From positions 1-64,000 of the forward strand of contig JAHPZA010000009.1 in the NCBI GenBank assembly GCA_019058445.1: a stretch of 64,000 nt of DNA, in the 5' to 3' direction. A program made the position numbers and the translations under genes. Shown here piece after piece: positions 25,507 through 34,251 of this stretch. The notes under the pieces are model-generated. The model was not told the DNA's origin. It searched no databases and saw nothing but the letters and a program-made list of their open reading frames with translations. The DNA comes from Promethearchaeota archaeon (lineage in GTDB: Archaea; Asgardarchaeota; Lokiarchaeia; Sigyniarchaeales; SOKP01). Every line of letters begins with the position of its first letter. Within the stretch, counting starts at the first letter, position 1.

Positions 25507-26385
25507 TTGAAAAAGAACAAAAATTTAGACAGAAAGCAGTATATGTTCGCATATGTACCAGGTAATTCACTGTTTCATAAACTAAATCCTATTTCAAAAT
25601 TAGTTTTTCTTATTTTCTTAACGGTTATTATATTATTAGTAAGTAGTATCTTGTTTTACAGTCTTATTTTTATTATTATCTTTTCAATAGCGTTGTTGAA
25701 TGGAATTAAACTGAGTTTGCTGTTTCGAAAATTGAGGTATATCTTTATAATATTAGTAGTAAGCGTTATATTGAATATTTTCTTCAATGCGATTCCAACT
25801 GAAGAGGAGATTGTTTTATTCTATTTATTTGGCTTTAAATTTTTGCCAATAAGAAGATTGGCAGTATATTATGCACTTAAAGCATTTTTTATGGTTATGA
25901 TTTTGTATACATCTACAATCATTTATACATATACAACAGATATGAGAGATTTCGTATATGCTTTAATGAAGTTAAAAATACCTTATCGATATTGCTATGC
26001 TTTGATGGTTGGAATAAGATATATTCCATTAATTGAACAAGAAGCTAAAACAATTTCCTTAGCGCAAAGGGCAAGAGGTTTTGGTTTTGAACGAGTCAAC
26101 ACAGTTAGGAAAGCATATAATTTAATTTTTGAGCGATTAATTGCAACGCTAATTACAATCTTAAGAAAAGCATACGTAACCTCAATTTCTATGGAAAATA
26201 GATGTTTTGGTATTTATAAAGATCGGACTAATCTTGTAAAAATGTATTTCAAATGGAAAGATATCATTTTTATTATTCTTTGCTGTGCTATATTTATTGC
26301 AACTACTCTCTATATCTTTCAATTATTACCTATTCTGCGCTTCCCTTCACTTTATTCTATCTTTTTAAAATATTTCAATAGTTGA
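25507..26385 (+). CDS. ECF transporter membrane component EcfT
   Basis: The 292-aa scaffold subunit that couples the ATPases to the S component. Five or six membrane helices are visible. The two cytoplasmic coupling motifs are present: AQRARGFGFERV (A-R-G type) and, later, SMENRCFGIYKD. The N-terminal YVPGNSLFHKLNPISKLVF is typical of the family. The start is TTG, 6 nt after the ATPase stop, with AAGG in front, so the two are translationally linked. Last gene of the operon. Confidence 0.88.
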   Translation: MKKNKNLDRKQYMFAYVPGNSLFHKLNPISKLVFLIFLTVIILLVSSILFYSLIFIIIFSIALLNGIKLSLLFRKLRYIFIILVVSVILNIFFNAIPTEEEIVLFYLFGFKFLPIRRLAVYYALKAFFMVMILYTSTIIYTYTTDMRDFVYALMKLKIPYRYCYALMVGIRYIPLIEQEAKTISLAQRARGFGFERVNTVRKAYNLIFERLIATLITILRKAYVTSISMENRCFGIYKDRTNLVKMYFKWKDIIFIILCCAIFIATTLYIFQLLPILRFPSLYSIFLKYFNS

Positions 26386-26451
26386 AACCATAATCTAGTT
26401 TTTATTTCATTAAAGTAATCATTAAAAATCAGAATAAATCATAGTAATATT

Positions 26452-27948
26452 ATGGAAACTTATGATTTGGTTGTAGTAGGTGGTGGTTCAGCGTTAAGTG
26501 TTTTAACGATGGGGCTTAATCTAGGGCTAAAGTGCGCACTAGTAGAACCTGACAAATTTGGAGGTACTTGTTTAAATCGAGGATGTATTCCCTCAAAAAT
26601 ATTAGTCTATCCAGCGGATTTAATTAGGGAAGCACAACACGCAAAAAAAGTAGGAATTTCAGTAAAAATTGAACAAGTGGACTGGGATCTTATTGCAAAA
26701 AGAATGTGGAATAAAATAAACTTAAATGAAGGAATAGAGAAAGGATTATCAAGAAGAAAACATCTAACGGTCTATAGAGGTTATGGAGAATTCACGGGTA
26801 ATTATGAAATGACGGTAAACGATAAAGACGGTAACAATCTTGGAAATTTCAAAGGTGATAAATTTGTTATCGCAACAGGTGCTCGTTCATTTATTCCTCC
26901 AATTAAAGGTTTGGAAGAGGTAGGATATATTGAAAGCGAGAGCTTTTTTGGTGAAAAATTCCCAGAAAAGCCATGGGAAAGTTTAATTATTATCGGGGGA
27001 GGTGTGATTGCTGCAGAATTTGCGCATATATTTTCCGCATACGGATCAGATGTTACTATTGTTGAAATGCTTCCCCGTTTAGTTTCAACTGAGGAGCCCG
27101 AAATAAGTGAATTTCTAGAAAAAAATATGAAAAAACACTTAAACATCTTAGTAAATAATAGAGCGGTTAAAGTCCATAAAGAAGATGGCTTAAAAGTTTT
27201 AACTGCTAAAAATTTGCAAACAGGAGAGGAACAGGAAGTTAAAGGTCAAGAAATTTTGGTTGCAACAGGACGTAGATCTAATGCAGATAATTTAAAATTA
27301 GAAAATACTGGTGTTGCTATCGATGAGAAAGGATGGATTATCACTAATGAATTCTTAGAAACCTCTAAAAAAAATATTTGGTGCGTTGGTGATGCTAATG
27401 GCCGATATCAATTTCGCCATAAAGCTAATTATGAATTAAAAATATTGAAAAAGAATTTATTTAGTGGTGAAAAGCACCTTGTTGATTATTCAAGTGTTCC
27501 TTGGGCGATCTTTACTTATCCTCAGATAGGACATGTTGGTATAACGGAGGCAGAAGCTATTGAAAAAGGATATGAGATATATGTAGGGATACATCATTTT
27601 TCTGAAATTGCGAAAGGTTATGCCATGGGATTTGAAGAAAACGCCGACGATGATGGATTTGTTAAGTTAATCGCTGATAAATCGCATAAAATTTTAGGTG
27701 CTCATGTCATCGGCCCTTTCGCAGCAATACTTGTCCAACAATTTGTATATCTTATGAACGCCGGTTTCACCTGTGTGGAATCGGAAGAAAATTTAGATTT
27801 AAGAATTATTCCCAAACATGTAAGAGCATGTCCCGAAGGAGGTACTTTTAGTCCAATAGATAATTCAATGATTATCCATCCATCTGCGAATGAATTAACT
27901 GCATGGGCAATTGGAGTGTTAAAACCCTTGAAAACTAAAAAGGAATAA
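26452..27948 (+). CDS. Dihydrolipoamide dehydrogenase-like flavoprotein (class I disulfide reductase)
   Basis: A 498-aa FAD/NAD(P)H enzyme that passes electrons through a redox disulfide. The FAD site VVVGGGSALSVL opens the protein. The redox pair is in GGTCLNRGCIPSK, the NAD(P) fold is GGGVIAAEFAHIFSAYGSDVTIVE, and the second FAD motif is NIWCVGDANG. The C-terminal dimer-interface histidine lies in IHPSANE (usually HPT). Lipoamide, a thiol or a metal could be the acceptor; no 2-oxoacid dehydrogenase genes are adjacent. An extra Cys-containing insert (HVRACPEGGTFSP) precedes the HPS motif. Confidence 0.88.
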   Translation: METYDLVVVGGGSALSVLTMGLNLGLKCALVEPDKFGGTCLNRGCIPSKILVYPADLIREAQHAKKVGISVKIEQVDWDLIAKRMWNKINLNEGIEKGLSRRKHLTVYRGYGEFTGNYEMTVNDKDGNNLGNFKGDKFVIATGARSFIPPIKGLEEVGYIESESFFGEKFPEKPWESLIIIGGGVIAAEFAHIFSAYGSDVTIVEMLPRLVSTEEPEISEFLEKNMKKHLNILVNNRAVKVHKEDGLKVLTAKNLQTGEEQEVKGQEILVATGRRSNADNLKLENTGVAIDEKGWIITNEFLETSKKNIWCVGDANGRYQFRHKANYELKILKKNLFSGEKHLVDYSSVPWAIFTYPQIGHVGITEAEAIEKGYEIYVGIHHFSEIAKGYAMGFEENADDDGFVKLIADKSHKILGAHVIGPFAAILVQQFVYLMNAGFTCVESEENLDLRIIPKHVRACPEGGTFSPIDNSMIIHPSANELTAWAIGVLKPLKTKKE

Positions 27949-28045
27949 AGATCTATTTTTTTTAAATAAAATATAGATTTTTTTATTTTTTCTCATTTTT
28001 AAAAGTAAATTAAAATTTACAATACTATACTAAAGTGTTAAATAT

Positions 28046-28888
28046 ATGGAAAATGAGAATAGATTGATTTCCTCAAAGAATCATCAACGAACTCATTTAT
28101 TGGCGATTATGGACCATTACTTAGACTCAATGCTTAAGAAGGATGTGAGTGCTCTAAAAACAACAGGTAATGTAAAATTTACTGAAAACTGCAAGATATT
28201 GGAATTGGGGCAAGGAGTCTGGCAAACAATCTCCTCTATTAATTATAGGCAGTATTTTACTGATTCTTTAATGGGACAAGTAGCGGTTTTCTGTGTAATT
28301 GATGAGAGAGGAGTACCTGCAATTTTGATGGTTAGACTCAAGATAACGGGTCATGAGATTGCAGAGGTGGAAACGATTGTAACCCGAAATGGAGAAGCTA
28401 GTGTTTTTTATCCTAAAGCATTAAAGAAGCCTAAACCAATTTTTGATGAAATACTTGAAAGCTCAAAACGTTCCTCCCGAGAGGAGATGATCTTTATTGC
28501 AAATAGTTATTTTGATGGAATAGAGCAGAATGATGGTACTAATATCCCATTTCATCCAGATTGTAATCGCCGAGAAAACGGTTTTCAAACCACAAATAAT
28601 CCTAAGTTTGAATTTACAAAATATGATTGCTATATTCAAATTTCCAAGTTCATATATATTACCAAAGTTAGGGATCGTCGATTTTTGATTTTAGATGAGG
28701 AGCGGGGTTTAGTTTGGGGGATATTTTTATTAGATTGCCCTGGAAATGTTGGATCAGAGTCGCTTGGTTCACTGAAAAATCCACGAACTATAGTGGTGGC
28801 AGAATGTTTTAAAATTACTAGTGGTAAAATTCGAGAAATTGAAGTATTCATGGTTAATATTCCCTATGGATCAGCTTCGGGATGGTAA
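28046..28888 (+). CDS. Two tandem NTF2/SnoaL-like domains, function unknown
   Basis: A 280-aa soluble protein made of two similar halves. Each starts with a helix carrying a small-side-chain and acidic pattern (LLAIMDHYLDSMLKKDVSAL and MIFIANSYFDGIEQNDGTNI). An early loop (TTGNVKFTENC; CNRRENGFQTTNN) and a four-strand sheet ending in VEVF-type strands follow (EIAEVETIVTRNGEA; KIREIEVFMVNIP). This is the cone-shaped NTF2-like fold as found in DUF8021-type proteins. Such domains bind small hydrophobic ligands or act as isomerases; the substrate is not evident. It sits alone with a 321-bp gap after it. Confidence 0.55.
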   Translation: MENENRLISSKNHQRTHLLAIMDHYLDSMLKKDVSALKTTGNVKFTENCKILELGQGVWQTISSINYRQYFTDSLMGQVAVFCVIDERGVPAILMVRLKITGHEIAEVETIVTRNGEASVFYPKALKKPKPIFDEILESSKRSSREEMIFIANSYFDGIEQNDGTNIPFHPDCNRRENGFQTTNNPKFEFTKYDCYIQISKFIYITKVRDRRFLILDEERGLVWGIFLLDCPGNVGSESLGSLKNPRTIVVAECFKITSGKIREIEVFMVNIPYGSASGW

Positions 28889-29209
28889 AAGACTTTTTAA
28901 TTCAATTTTAAAAGATAAGAATTAGTGAACTAATAGTAATCAGATCATCAAGATTAAAACAGATTTGCTTAAATTTCAAAAAATGATATCATATTTGCAT
29001 CAAAATAGTATATACTTTAAAGAATTGGTTTTTAGGCAATGAATTACATCGTCATAATTAATTATTGTAAAATATTCAGCATCTCACATGTATTAAGTTT
29101 AGGATTAAGCTGTATTGAAACAATTATCCATAATATAAGAGTCTAAAAAAAAATTGCATTCATAACTTATAATCTAAAAAATTTTTAGAAATGAATTATT
29201 TCATACACT
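28889..29209. other. Intergenic region, only short palindromes
   Basis: No coding frame or RNA gene that I can support. ATTAGT-GA-ACTAAT (28921-28934) and AGTATATACT (29007-29016) are short palindromes that could be regulatory or chance. The MoxR promoter must lie toward the right end. Confidence 0.3.
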
Positions 29210-30079
29210 ATGGTTGATAAAATCGGGATTATTCAAGAGATACAGGATACTTATAAAATTATTGGTAGAACGGAAGAATTAAAAAAGATCATATTGGCCC
29301 ATTCAGTAGGAAAAAATATTTTAATTGAGGGGGAAGTAGGCGTAGGAAAAACCACTCTTGCCAGTGCTGTTTCCTCTTATTTAGATTCTAAATTTTACCG
29401 TATCGATTGTGCAGAAGAGACATTAACCCACAATCTAATAGGATATTTTGATCCTCCGCTGGTAATTGCCAAGGGATATATTGAAGACGCGTATGTCTAC
29501 GGTCCGCTTGCTTCTGCTATGATAAATGGGGGCTGTCTTTTCATAAATGAAATTAACCGAATGCCCGAAAGCACTCAAAATATATTACTCACAGCTTTAG
29601 ATGAAAAAATCTTAGAAATACCTAAATTGAGAACAATTCGAGCTAATGAAAAATTTTTTGTGATTGCTACTTTAAATCCCTCCGCTCACGTAGGAGTAAC
29701 CGTTTTAGGAGAGGCGCTTAAAGATAGATTTATTTGGATCAAACTGGAATATCAAAACCCCGAAGAAGAAATAGAAATAATCAAACAGGAAGTTAATTTT
29801 GATAGCCAAGATGAAAAAATTCCTAAAATTGCTCAAGAAATAATTCAAATAACGAGAAATAATACTTCTATAAGAAGGGGAAGCTCAATTAGAGGTGCAA
29901 TCGATTTGGCCGCGTTAATGACTCAATATGATAACACTAGTAGTACAAAAAATTGGGTTGATGCTGCTGTGATGGCCCTCTATAATAAAATAGAGCTTGA
30001 AGATGGCGTAAATAAATCTAAAAAAGAATTAATTACAGATATAGTTTTAGCTGTATTAAATAAAGCGGATTTTCAGTAA
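29210..30079 (+). CDS. MoxR-family AAA+ ATPase
   Basis: A 289-aa AAA+ ATPase. Walker A is GEVGVGKTT (about residues 43-51), Walker B LFINEINRMP with the MoxR-type N-R-M-P, sensor 1 region ATLNPSAH, and an arginine-rich lid (TSIRRGSSIRGAIDL). MoxR ATPases act as chaperones that remodel or insert metal into partner proteins together with a VWA protein. That partner is encoded immediately downstream. The client is not apparent from the flanking genes. Confidence 0.9.
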   Translation: MVDKIGIIQEIQDTYKIIGRTEELKKIILAHSVGKNILIEGEVGVGKTTLASAVSSYLDSKFYRIDCAEETLTHNLIGYFDPPLVIAKGYIEDAYVYGPLASAMINGGCLFINEINRMPESTQNILLTALDEKILEIPKLRTIRANEKFFVIATLNPSAHVGVTVLGEALKDRFIWIKLEYQNPEEEIEIIKQEVNFDSQDEKIPKIAQEIIQITRNNTSIRRGSSIRGAIDLAALMTQYDNTSSTKNWVDAAVMALYNKIELEDGVNKSKKELITDIVLAVLNKADFQ

Positions 30080-30132
30080 TCGATGATTTCTCTCTGGAAG
30101 GATCTGAAGAGATTGAGAAAAACCGGTTAAAT

Positions 30133-31194
30133 GTGAGGCTAACTGAACAACTCCCTGATAAAGATATATTAAGGTTAGAAATAATCAGAAAGCAAAAAAA
30201 AAAACCAGATTATTATAAGTATTTAGCTGGCTCTTTAGATTATAAACAAATAAAAGAACTAACTTATTTAGCTATTCAATATAAAAATATTGAAGCTATA
30301 ATGGGTATGCTGAAAGCAAACATCTATGCCGCAACAGACGCTCTTGATTGTGAGGATGGGGTGAGATTTTTTTCTGAAAAAGCTGAAGAATCACCAGAAA
30401 TAATGCCAGAGGTTTATTTCTTTATAAGAAGACCGATCTCATCTAAATATAAGAACATTTTCAGACGATTGGCTCGTCAAAGCATTTTAAAAACCGCCTT
30501 AAAAATAACTAGCAGAGGGCTCAAGGGGATTCAGAAAAAAACAGTACCTTATTATCATATTGGTATGCCCGAATTTAACTTAGATGAGACTATACAACAT
30601 AATCCTCTAAAAATTCATGAAAGAAGTCTCAGCTATAAGGATATATATGGAATAAAAAGACGGAGACAAAAAAGAAAGGTAATACTGATTCTTGATACCA
30701 GCGGAAGCATGTATGGTAAGACTCTGTTGAATGCTGCATTAACCACTTCAGTTTTGGCTTATAACATGGAAAAAGAGGATTATAGCATTGTTTTATTTAA
30801 CTCAACCGCGATGGTTTTAAAGAAAATCGACAATAAGAGAAAAGCTATTGCAAATATTATTGATGAGATTTTAGATTCAGAAGCTGTAGGGTTTACGAAT
30901 ATTCACATTGGTCTTGAAAAAGGATTAAATGAATTAAATAGAATTAAGGAAAATGTGAAAGATCAATTCGGCATTTTAATTACAGATGGGAATTATAATC
31001 GGGGGGAGGACCCAGTTATTTTAGCAAATAAATATCCTAAACTACATGTAATAGGGATGCCCGCAGAAAATGACGCTGAGAGAGGGATTGATACATGCCG
31101 AGATATTGCCAAGGCGGGAAGAGGTAAATTTTATGCGGTATCTAACTATAAGGAAATCCCAAGAGCTTTAATTGAACTTTTATCTCAGACTTAA
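30133..31194 (+). CDS. VWA-domain protein, MoxR partner
   Basis: A 353-aa protein. The C-terminal half (about residues 180-350) is a von Willebrand A domain: MIDAS motif ILDTSGSM, the conserved threonine in GFTNIHIG and the aspartate in LITDGNY. This metal site binds a carboxylate on a client. The N-terminal half is helical, lysine-rich and unassigned. The start is GTG; a 16-codon ATG frame before it (30083) leads nowhere. With MoxR it forms a two-gene chaperone unit similar in plan to the magnesium chelatase D/I or RavA/ViaA pairs. Confidence 0.88.
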   Translation: MRLTEQLPDKDILRLEIIRKQKKKPDYYKYLAGSLDYKQIKELTYLAIQYKNIEAIMGMLKANIYAATDALDCEDGVRFFSEKAEESPEIMPEVYFFIRRPISSKYKNIFRRLARQSILKTALKITSRGLKGIQKKTVPYYHIGMPEFNLDETIQHNPLKIHERSLSYKDIYGIKRRRQKRKVILILDTSGSMYGKTLLNAALTTSVLAYNMEKEDYSIVLFNSTAMVLKKIDNKRKAIANIIDEILDSEAVGFTNIHIGLEKGLNELNRIKENVKDQFGILITDGNYNRGEDPVILANKYPKLHVIGMPAENDAERGIDTCRDIAKAGRGKFYAVSNYKEIPRALIELLSQT

Positions 31195-31354
31195 CTCTCA
31201 ATCATTTAAAAACCATGAAATTTTTAGATGAAAATCACAAATTAATGTAAATTTTCCCCAAAAAGAAATTAAAAAAAAATAAATAGAGATAAAGAATTAT
31301 CTTAACCTTAAGCAATTCAGATTTTTTTACGTCACTTTAAGGAATTGACCTATC

Positions 31355-34000
31355 ATGGGGAATTTTAAAAAAAAAAAAATACAAAGTATTCTATTGATAA
31401 ATTTGCTTCTTATTTCAATAGCTATACTTAATGTAAATAATTATAGTAGTAATATTAAGAGTGAAAAAAATAATGATGGCTTAATTGAATCTGACGATAG
31501 CCTGATAAGTCCAGAAAGTTCGGCAACCGTGTCAGCTACTTATGCAGAAATTGAGATTGATGATTATGGACCTAAAAATCCTGGGGCATATAGTTGGTCA
31601 GAAGCTTTTGCTCAAGGAATTTGTACTGGTTCTGGGACAATATTAGATCCATATGTAATTGACGGACAAGTGATTTCTGATTCTGATGGATTAGGAGGTT
31701 GTATTGAAATAAGAGAATCCAATGCCCATTTTATAATCCAAAATTGTATTTTAACAAACTCGACTCATTTTGGAATAAAATTAAACGAAGCACATAACGG
31801 AACCTTACTCAATAATGAATGTTCTAATAATAACTATGGTATACAAATTTCCAGTTCTAAAAATTGTACGGTTTCAGGAAATACGCTTAATAATGATAAT
31901 TTTGGATTGAGTATAACTGGGAGTTATAATGTAACTGCATCAGGAAACACAATGACTTTATGCGGGTTAACACTAGGGTTTTTTGACTCAAAAGCTCAAA
32001 TGGATACAATGTATATTGATACATCCAATACAGCAAATGGAAAACCGATCTATTATTATAAAGATAAAACAGATTTAAAAAAAAATGATTTCGATAATGC
32101 AGCTCAAGTAATTCTAGTAAATTGTAGTGATTCATTAATAGCAGATATAAATGTTTCATATGCTTCAAGAGGTATTTCACTTTTTCATGACTCTTCTAAT
32201 GTTTCCTTATCAAATATTACTTCAAATTATGGTGCTGACTATGGGTTGTATATAAGGGACTGTAATAATATAACTCTTTATAATAATTCAGTAAGCTATA
32301 ATAAAGGAACAGGGATTTCTTGCAATGGGGATGATTACAATCTAACAAAGAATGTAATCAATTATAATGGTGAGACTGGATTATATCTATCTTCTAAAAA
32401 CGCTAATTTATCTGATAATATATTAGTATACAATAGATATGGAGGTATTCAAATTTCTGGTGAAAATTGTATTCTTAAAAATAATGACATAACTTGGGGT
32501 GGGATAGATATATATGGTAATGAACAAGAATTAGGATCTCATTCAATCGACACATCTAATACGGTAAATTCCAAAAAAATATATTATTATCCTCAACAAA
32601 CTAATTTAAAAAATACTGATTTCACTGACGCAGGTCAAATAATTTTGGTCTCGTGTAACGATTCTTTCATCTCTTATTATAATATTTCTTATGTATCTAA
32701 AGGGATTTCAATATATCATTCTGAAAATATTACAATTTATAATTGTAACATCTCAGAGAATATAGAAAATGGTCTCCACATAGAATATTCGAGTAAATGT
32801 AATTTTAGCGTCAACACTGCTAATAAAATCAATGGAACAGCATTTTATTTTATGTATGAATGTAATTTTAATAAAATCTTAGGAAATACAATCAATAATA
32901 ACTCTGGAGATGGAATCTATTTATTTACGAAATGTAGCAACAATACTATTACTGGAAATACAGTGAATAATACTAGGAATGGAATTACTGTTTATACTAA
33001 TTGCGATGATAACAATATTACTGGAAATGATATTTGTTATACAGGTAAATATACTTCCCTCTCAAAAGCAATACTTCTCAGTGATACTGATAGATGCAAT
33101 GTCTCGGGAAATGTTATTAATAATAACTATTATAGAGGAATTTATATTCAAAATGGTATAAATAACACTATTAGCAACAATGAAATTAAAGAAAATAGTG
33201 ATTTTGGATTATATCTTTATTACGGAGAGGGTCACAATATAACTAAAAATACATTAGTAGGATGCGGCTTAGGAATTAATCCAGATAACACTATATCAAA
33301 AATGACAAGCAATTATATTGATCAGAGTAATACTGTGAATGGAAAAACCTTATACTACTATGCTAATGAAGTGGGATTAGATGCCACTTCGTTTTCTAAT
33401 GCTGGACAGATTTTTCTAATAAATTGCAGCTATGCTACAATAGTAAATGTTAATGTTTCACGTGGATCAACTGGAATTACTTTATATTTCAGTGAAAATA
33501 ATACCATAATGCGCGTTAATGCGACACATAATCAACATTACGGCATATACCTCTATCGAAGTAGCAAGAATAACATTACAGAGAGTATGTTCACTAATAA
33601 CAATAAAATTGGTGTTTACTTAAGCTATATATGTGAAGATAATCAAATATATGCTAATGTATTTATTAATAATACTCTTAATAACGCTGAAGATTATGGT
33701 TCTAATAATAAGTGGAATAATGCAACAATAGGAAATTATTGGGATGATTACACTGGCTGTGATAATAATAATGATGGTATAGGAGAATCCGCATACATAA
33801 TTCCAGGAACTGCGGGTTCTCAAGACGACTTTCCTATAACAAATAGAAAATGCACACCTTCTTCTAGTGGTGGGGACGATGATGATGAGGAAGAACCACA
33901 AGTCGTTCAAATTCCGGGATATGATATTATTTTGATAATTGCCATAATTTGTGTAGCTACATTAATTTTAACTCAAAATAAGTTTAGAATTTATAAATAA
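31355..34000 (+). CDS. NosD-type right-handed beta-helix surface protein
   Basis: An 881-aa exported protein: signal peptide or anchor at residues about 8-28 (ILLINLLLISIAILNV), a long repeat-rich ectodomain, and a C-terminal membrane helix (IILIIAIICVATLIL) with a short basic tail. The ectodomain has many N-x-T-I-x-x-N-x-I beta-helix coils and at least three larger cassettes starting I-D-T/Q-S-N-T-x-N-x-K-x-x-Y-Y-Y followed by AAQVILVNCSDS-like strands. Parallel beta-helices of this kind bind or cut polysaccharides or act as adhesive stalks. An acidic linker (GGDDDDEEEPQ) precedes the anchor. The neighbouring gene encodes a larger relative. Confidence 0.85.
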   Translation: MGNFKKKKIQSILLINLLLISIAILNVNNYSSNIKSEKNNDGLIESDDSLISPESSATVSATYAEIEIDDYGPKNPGAYSWSEAFAQGICTGSGTILDPYVIDGQVISDSDGLGGCIEIRESNAHFIIQNCILTNSTHFGIKLNEAHNGTLLNNECSNNNYGIQISSSKNCTVSGNTLNNDNFGLSITGSYNVTASGNTMTLCGLTLGFFDSKAQMDTMYIDTSNTANGKPIYYYKDKTDLKKNDFDNAAQVILVNCSDSLIADINVSYASRGISLFHDSSNVSLSNITSNYGADYGLYIRDCNNITLYNNSVSYNKGTGISCNGDDYNLTKNVINYNGETGLYLSSKNANLSDNILVYNRYGGIQISGENCILKNNDITWGGIDIYGNEQELGSHSIDTSNTVNSKKIYYYPQQTNLKNTDFTDAGQIILVSCNDSFISYYNISYVSKGISIYHSENITIYNCNISENIENGLHIEYSSKCNFSVNTANKINGTAFYFMYECNFNKILGNTINNNSGDGIYLFTKCSNNTITGNTVNNTRNGITVYTNCDDNNITGNDICYTGKYTSLSKAILLSDTDRCNVSGNVINNNYYRGIYIQNGINNTISNNEIKENSDFGLYLYYGEGHNITKNTLVGCGLGINPDNTISKMTSNYIDQSNTVNGKTLYYYANEVGLDATSFSNAGQIFLINCSYATIVNVNVSRGSTGITLYFSENNTIMRVNATHNQHYGIYLYRSSKNNITESMFTNNNKIGVYLSYICEDNQIYANVFINNTLNNAEDYGSNNKWNNATIGNYWDDYTGCDNNNDGIGESAYIIPGTAGSQDDFPITNRKCTPSSSGGDDDDEEEPQVVQIPGYDIILIIAIICVATLILTQNKFRIYK

Positions 34001-34188
34001 TTTTTTTTTCATTTTTTATTTTAATACGCATTAGTTTAGAGTTCATGGTTAGTTAAATTATTAATACCGATTGTATGATTTTAAAAAATGCTTTTTGTTA
34101 TCCTATTTTCCAAACAAATATTCTAATTGCTAAAAATTAAAAATAAAAACTTTTACCTTCAACTTTAAGATATATTTTTGTGAAAAAA

Positions 34189-34220
34189 CTAAAATTCTCG
34201 AGGTAATCTCAGAATTTTAG
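34189..34220 (+). promoter_or_regulatory. Strong hairpin before the large NosD gene
   Basis: CTAAAATTCT (34189-34198) and AGAATTTTAG (34211-34220) are perfect inverted copies; inside them GAG and CTC pair around a 5-nt loop with one bulged C. The stem ends 31 nt before the TTG start. It may be an operator or an RNA element in the leader. Confidence 0.5.
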
Positions 34221-34251
34221 GGATTATTATATTTAAAAATTTAACAAAAAA

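Noticed and set aside
28889..29209. Possible tRNA or small RNA in the longest gap
   Set aside because: I could not find a cloverleaf, TTC-arm sequence or stable extended stem; only short palindromes.
30083..30130. Short ATG frame before the VWA gene
   Set aside because: Only 15 codons, not in frame with the VWA protein, and without recognisable features.
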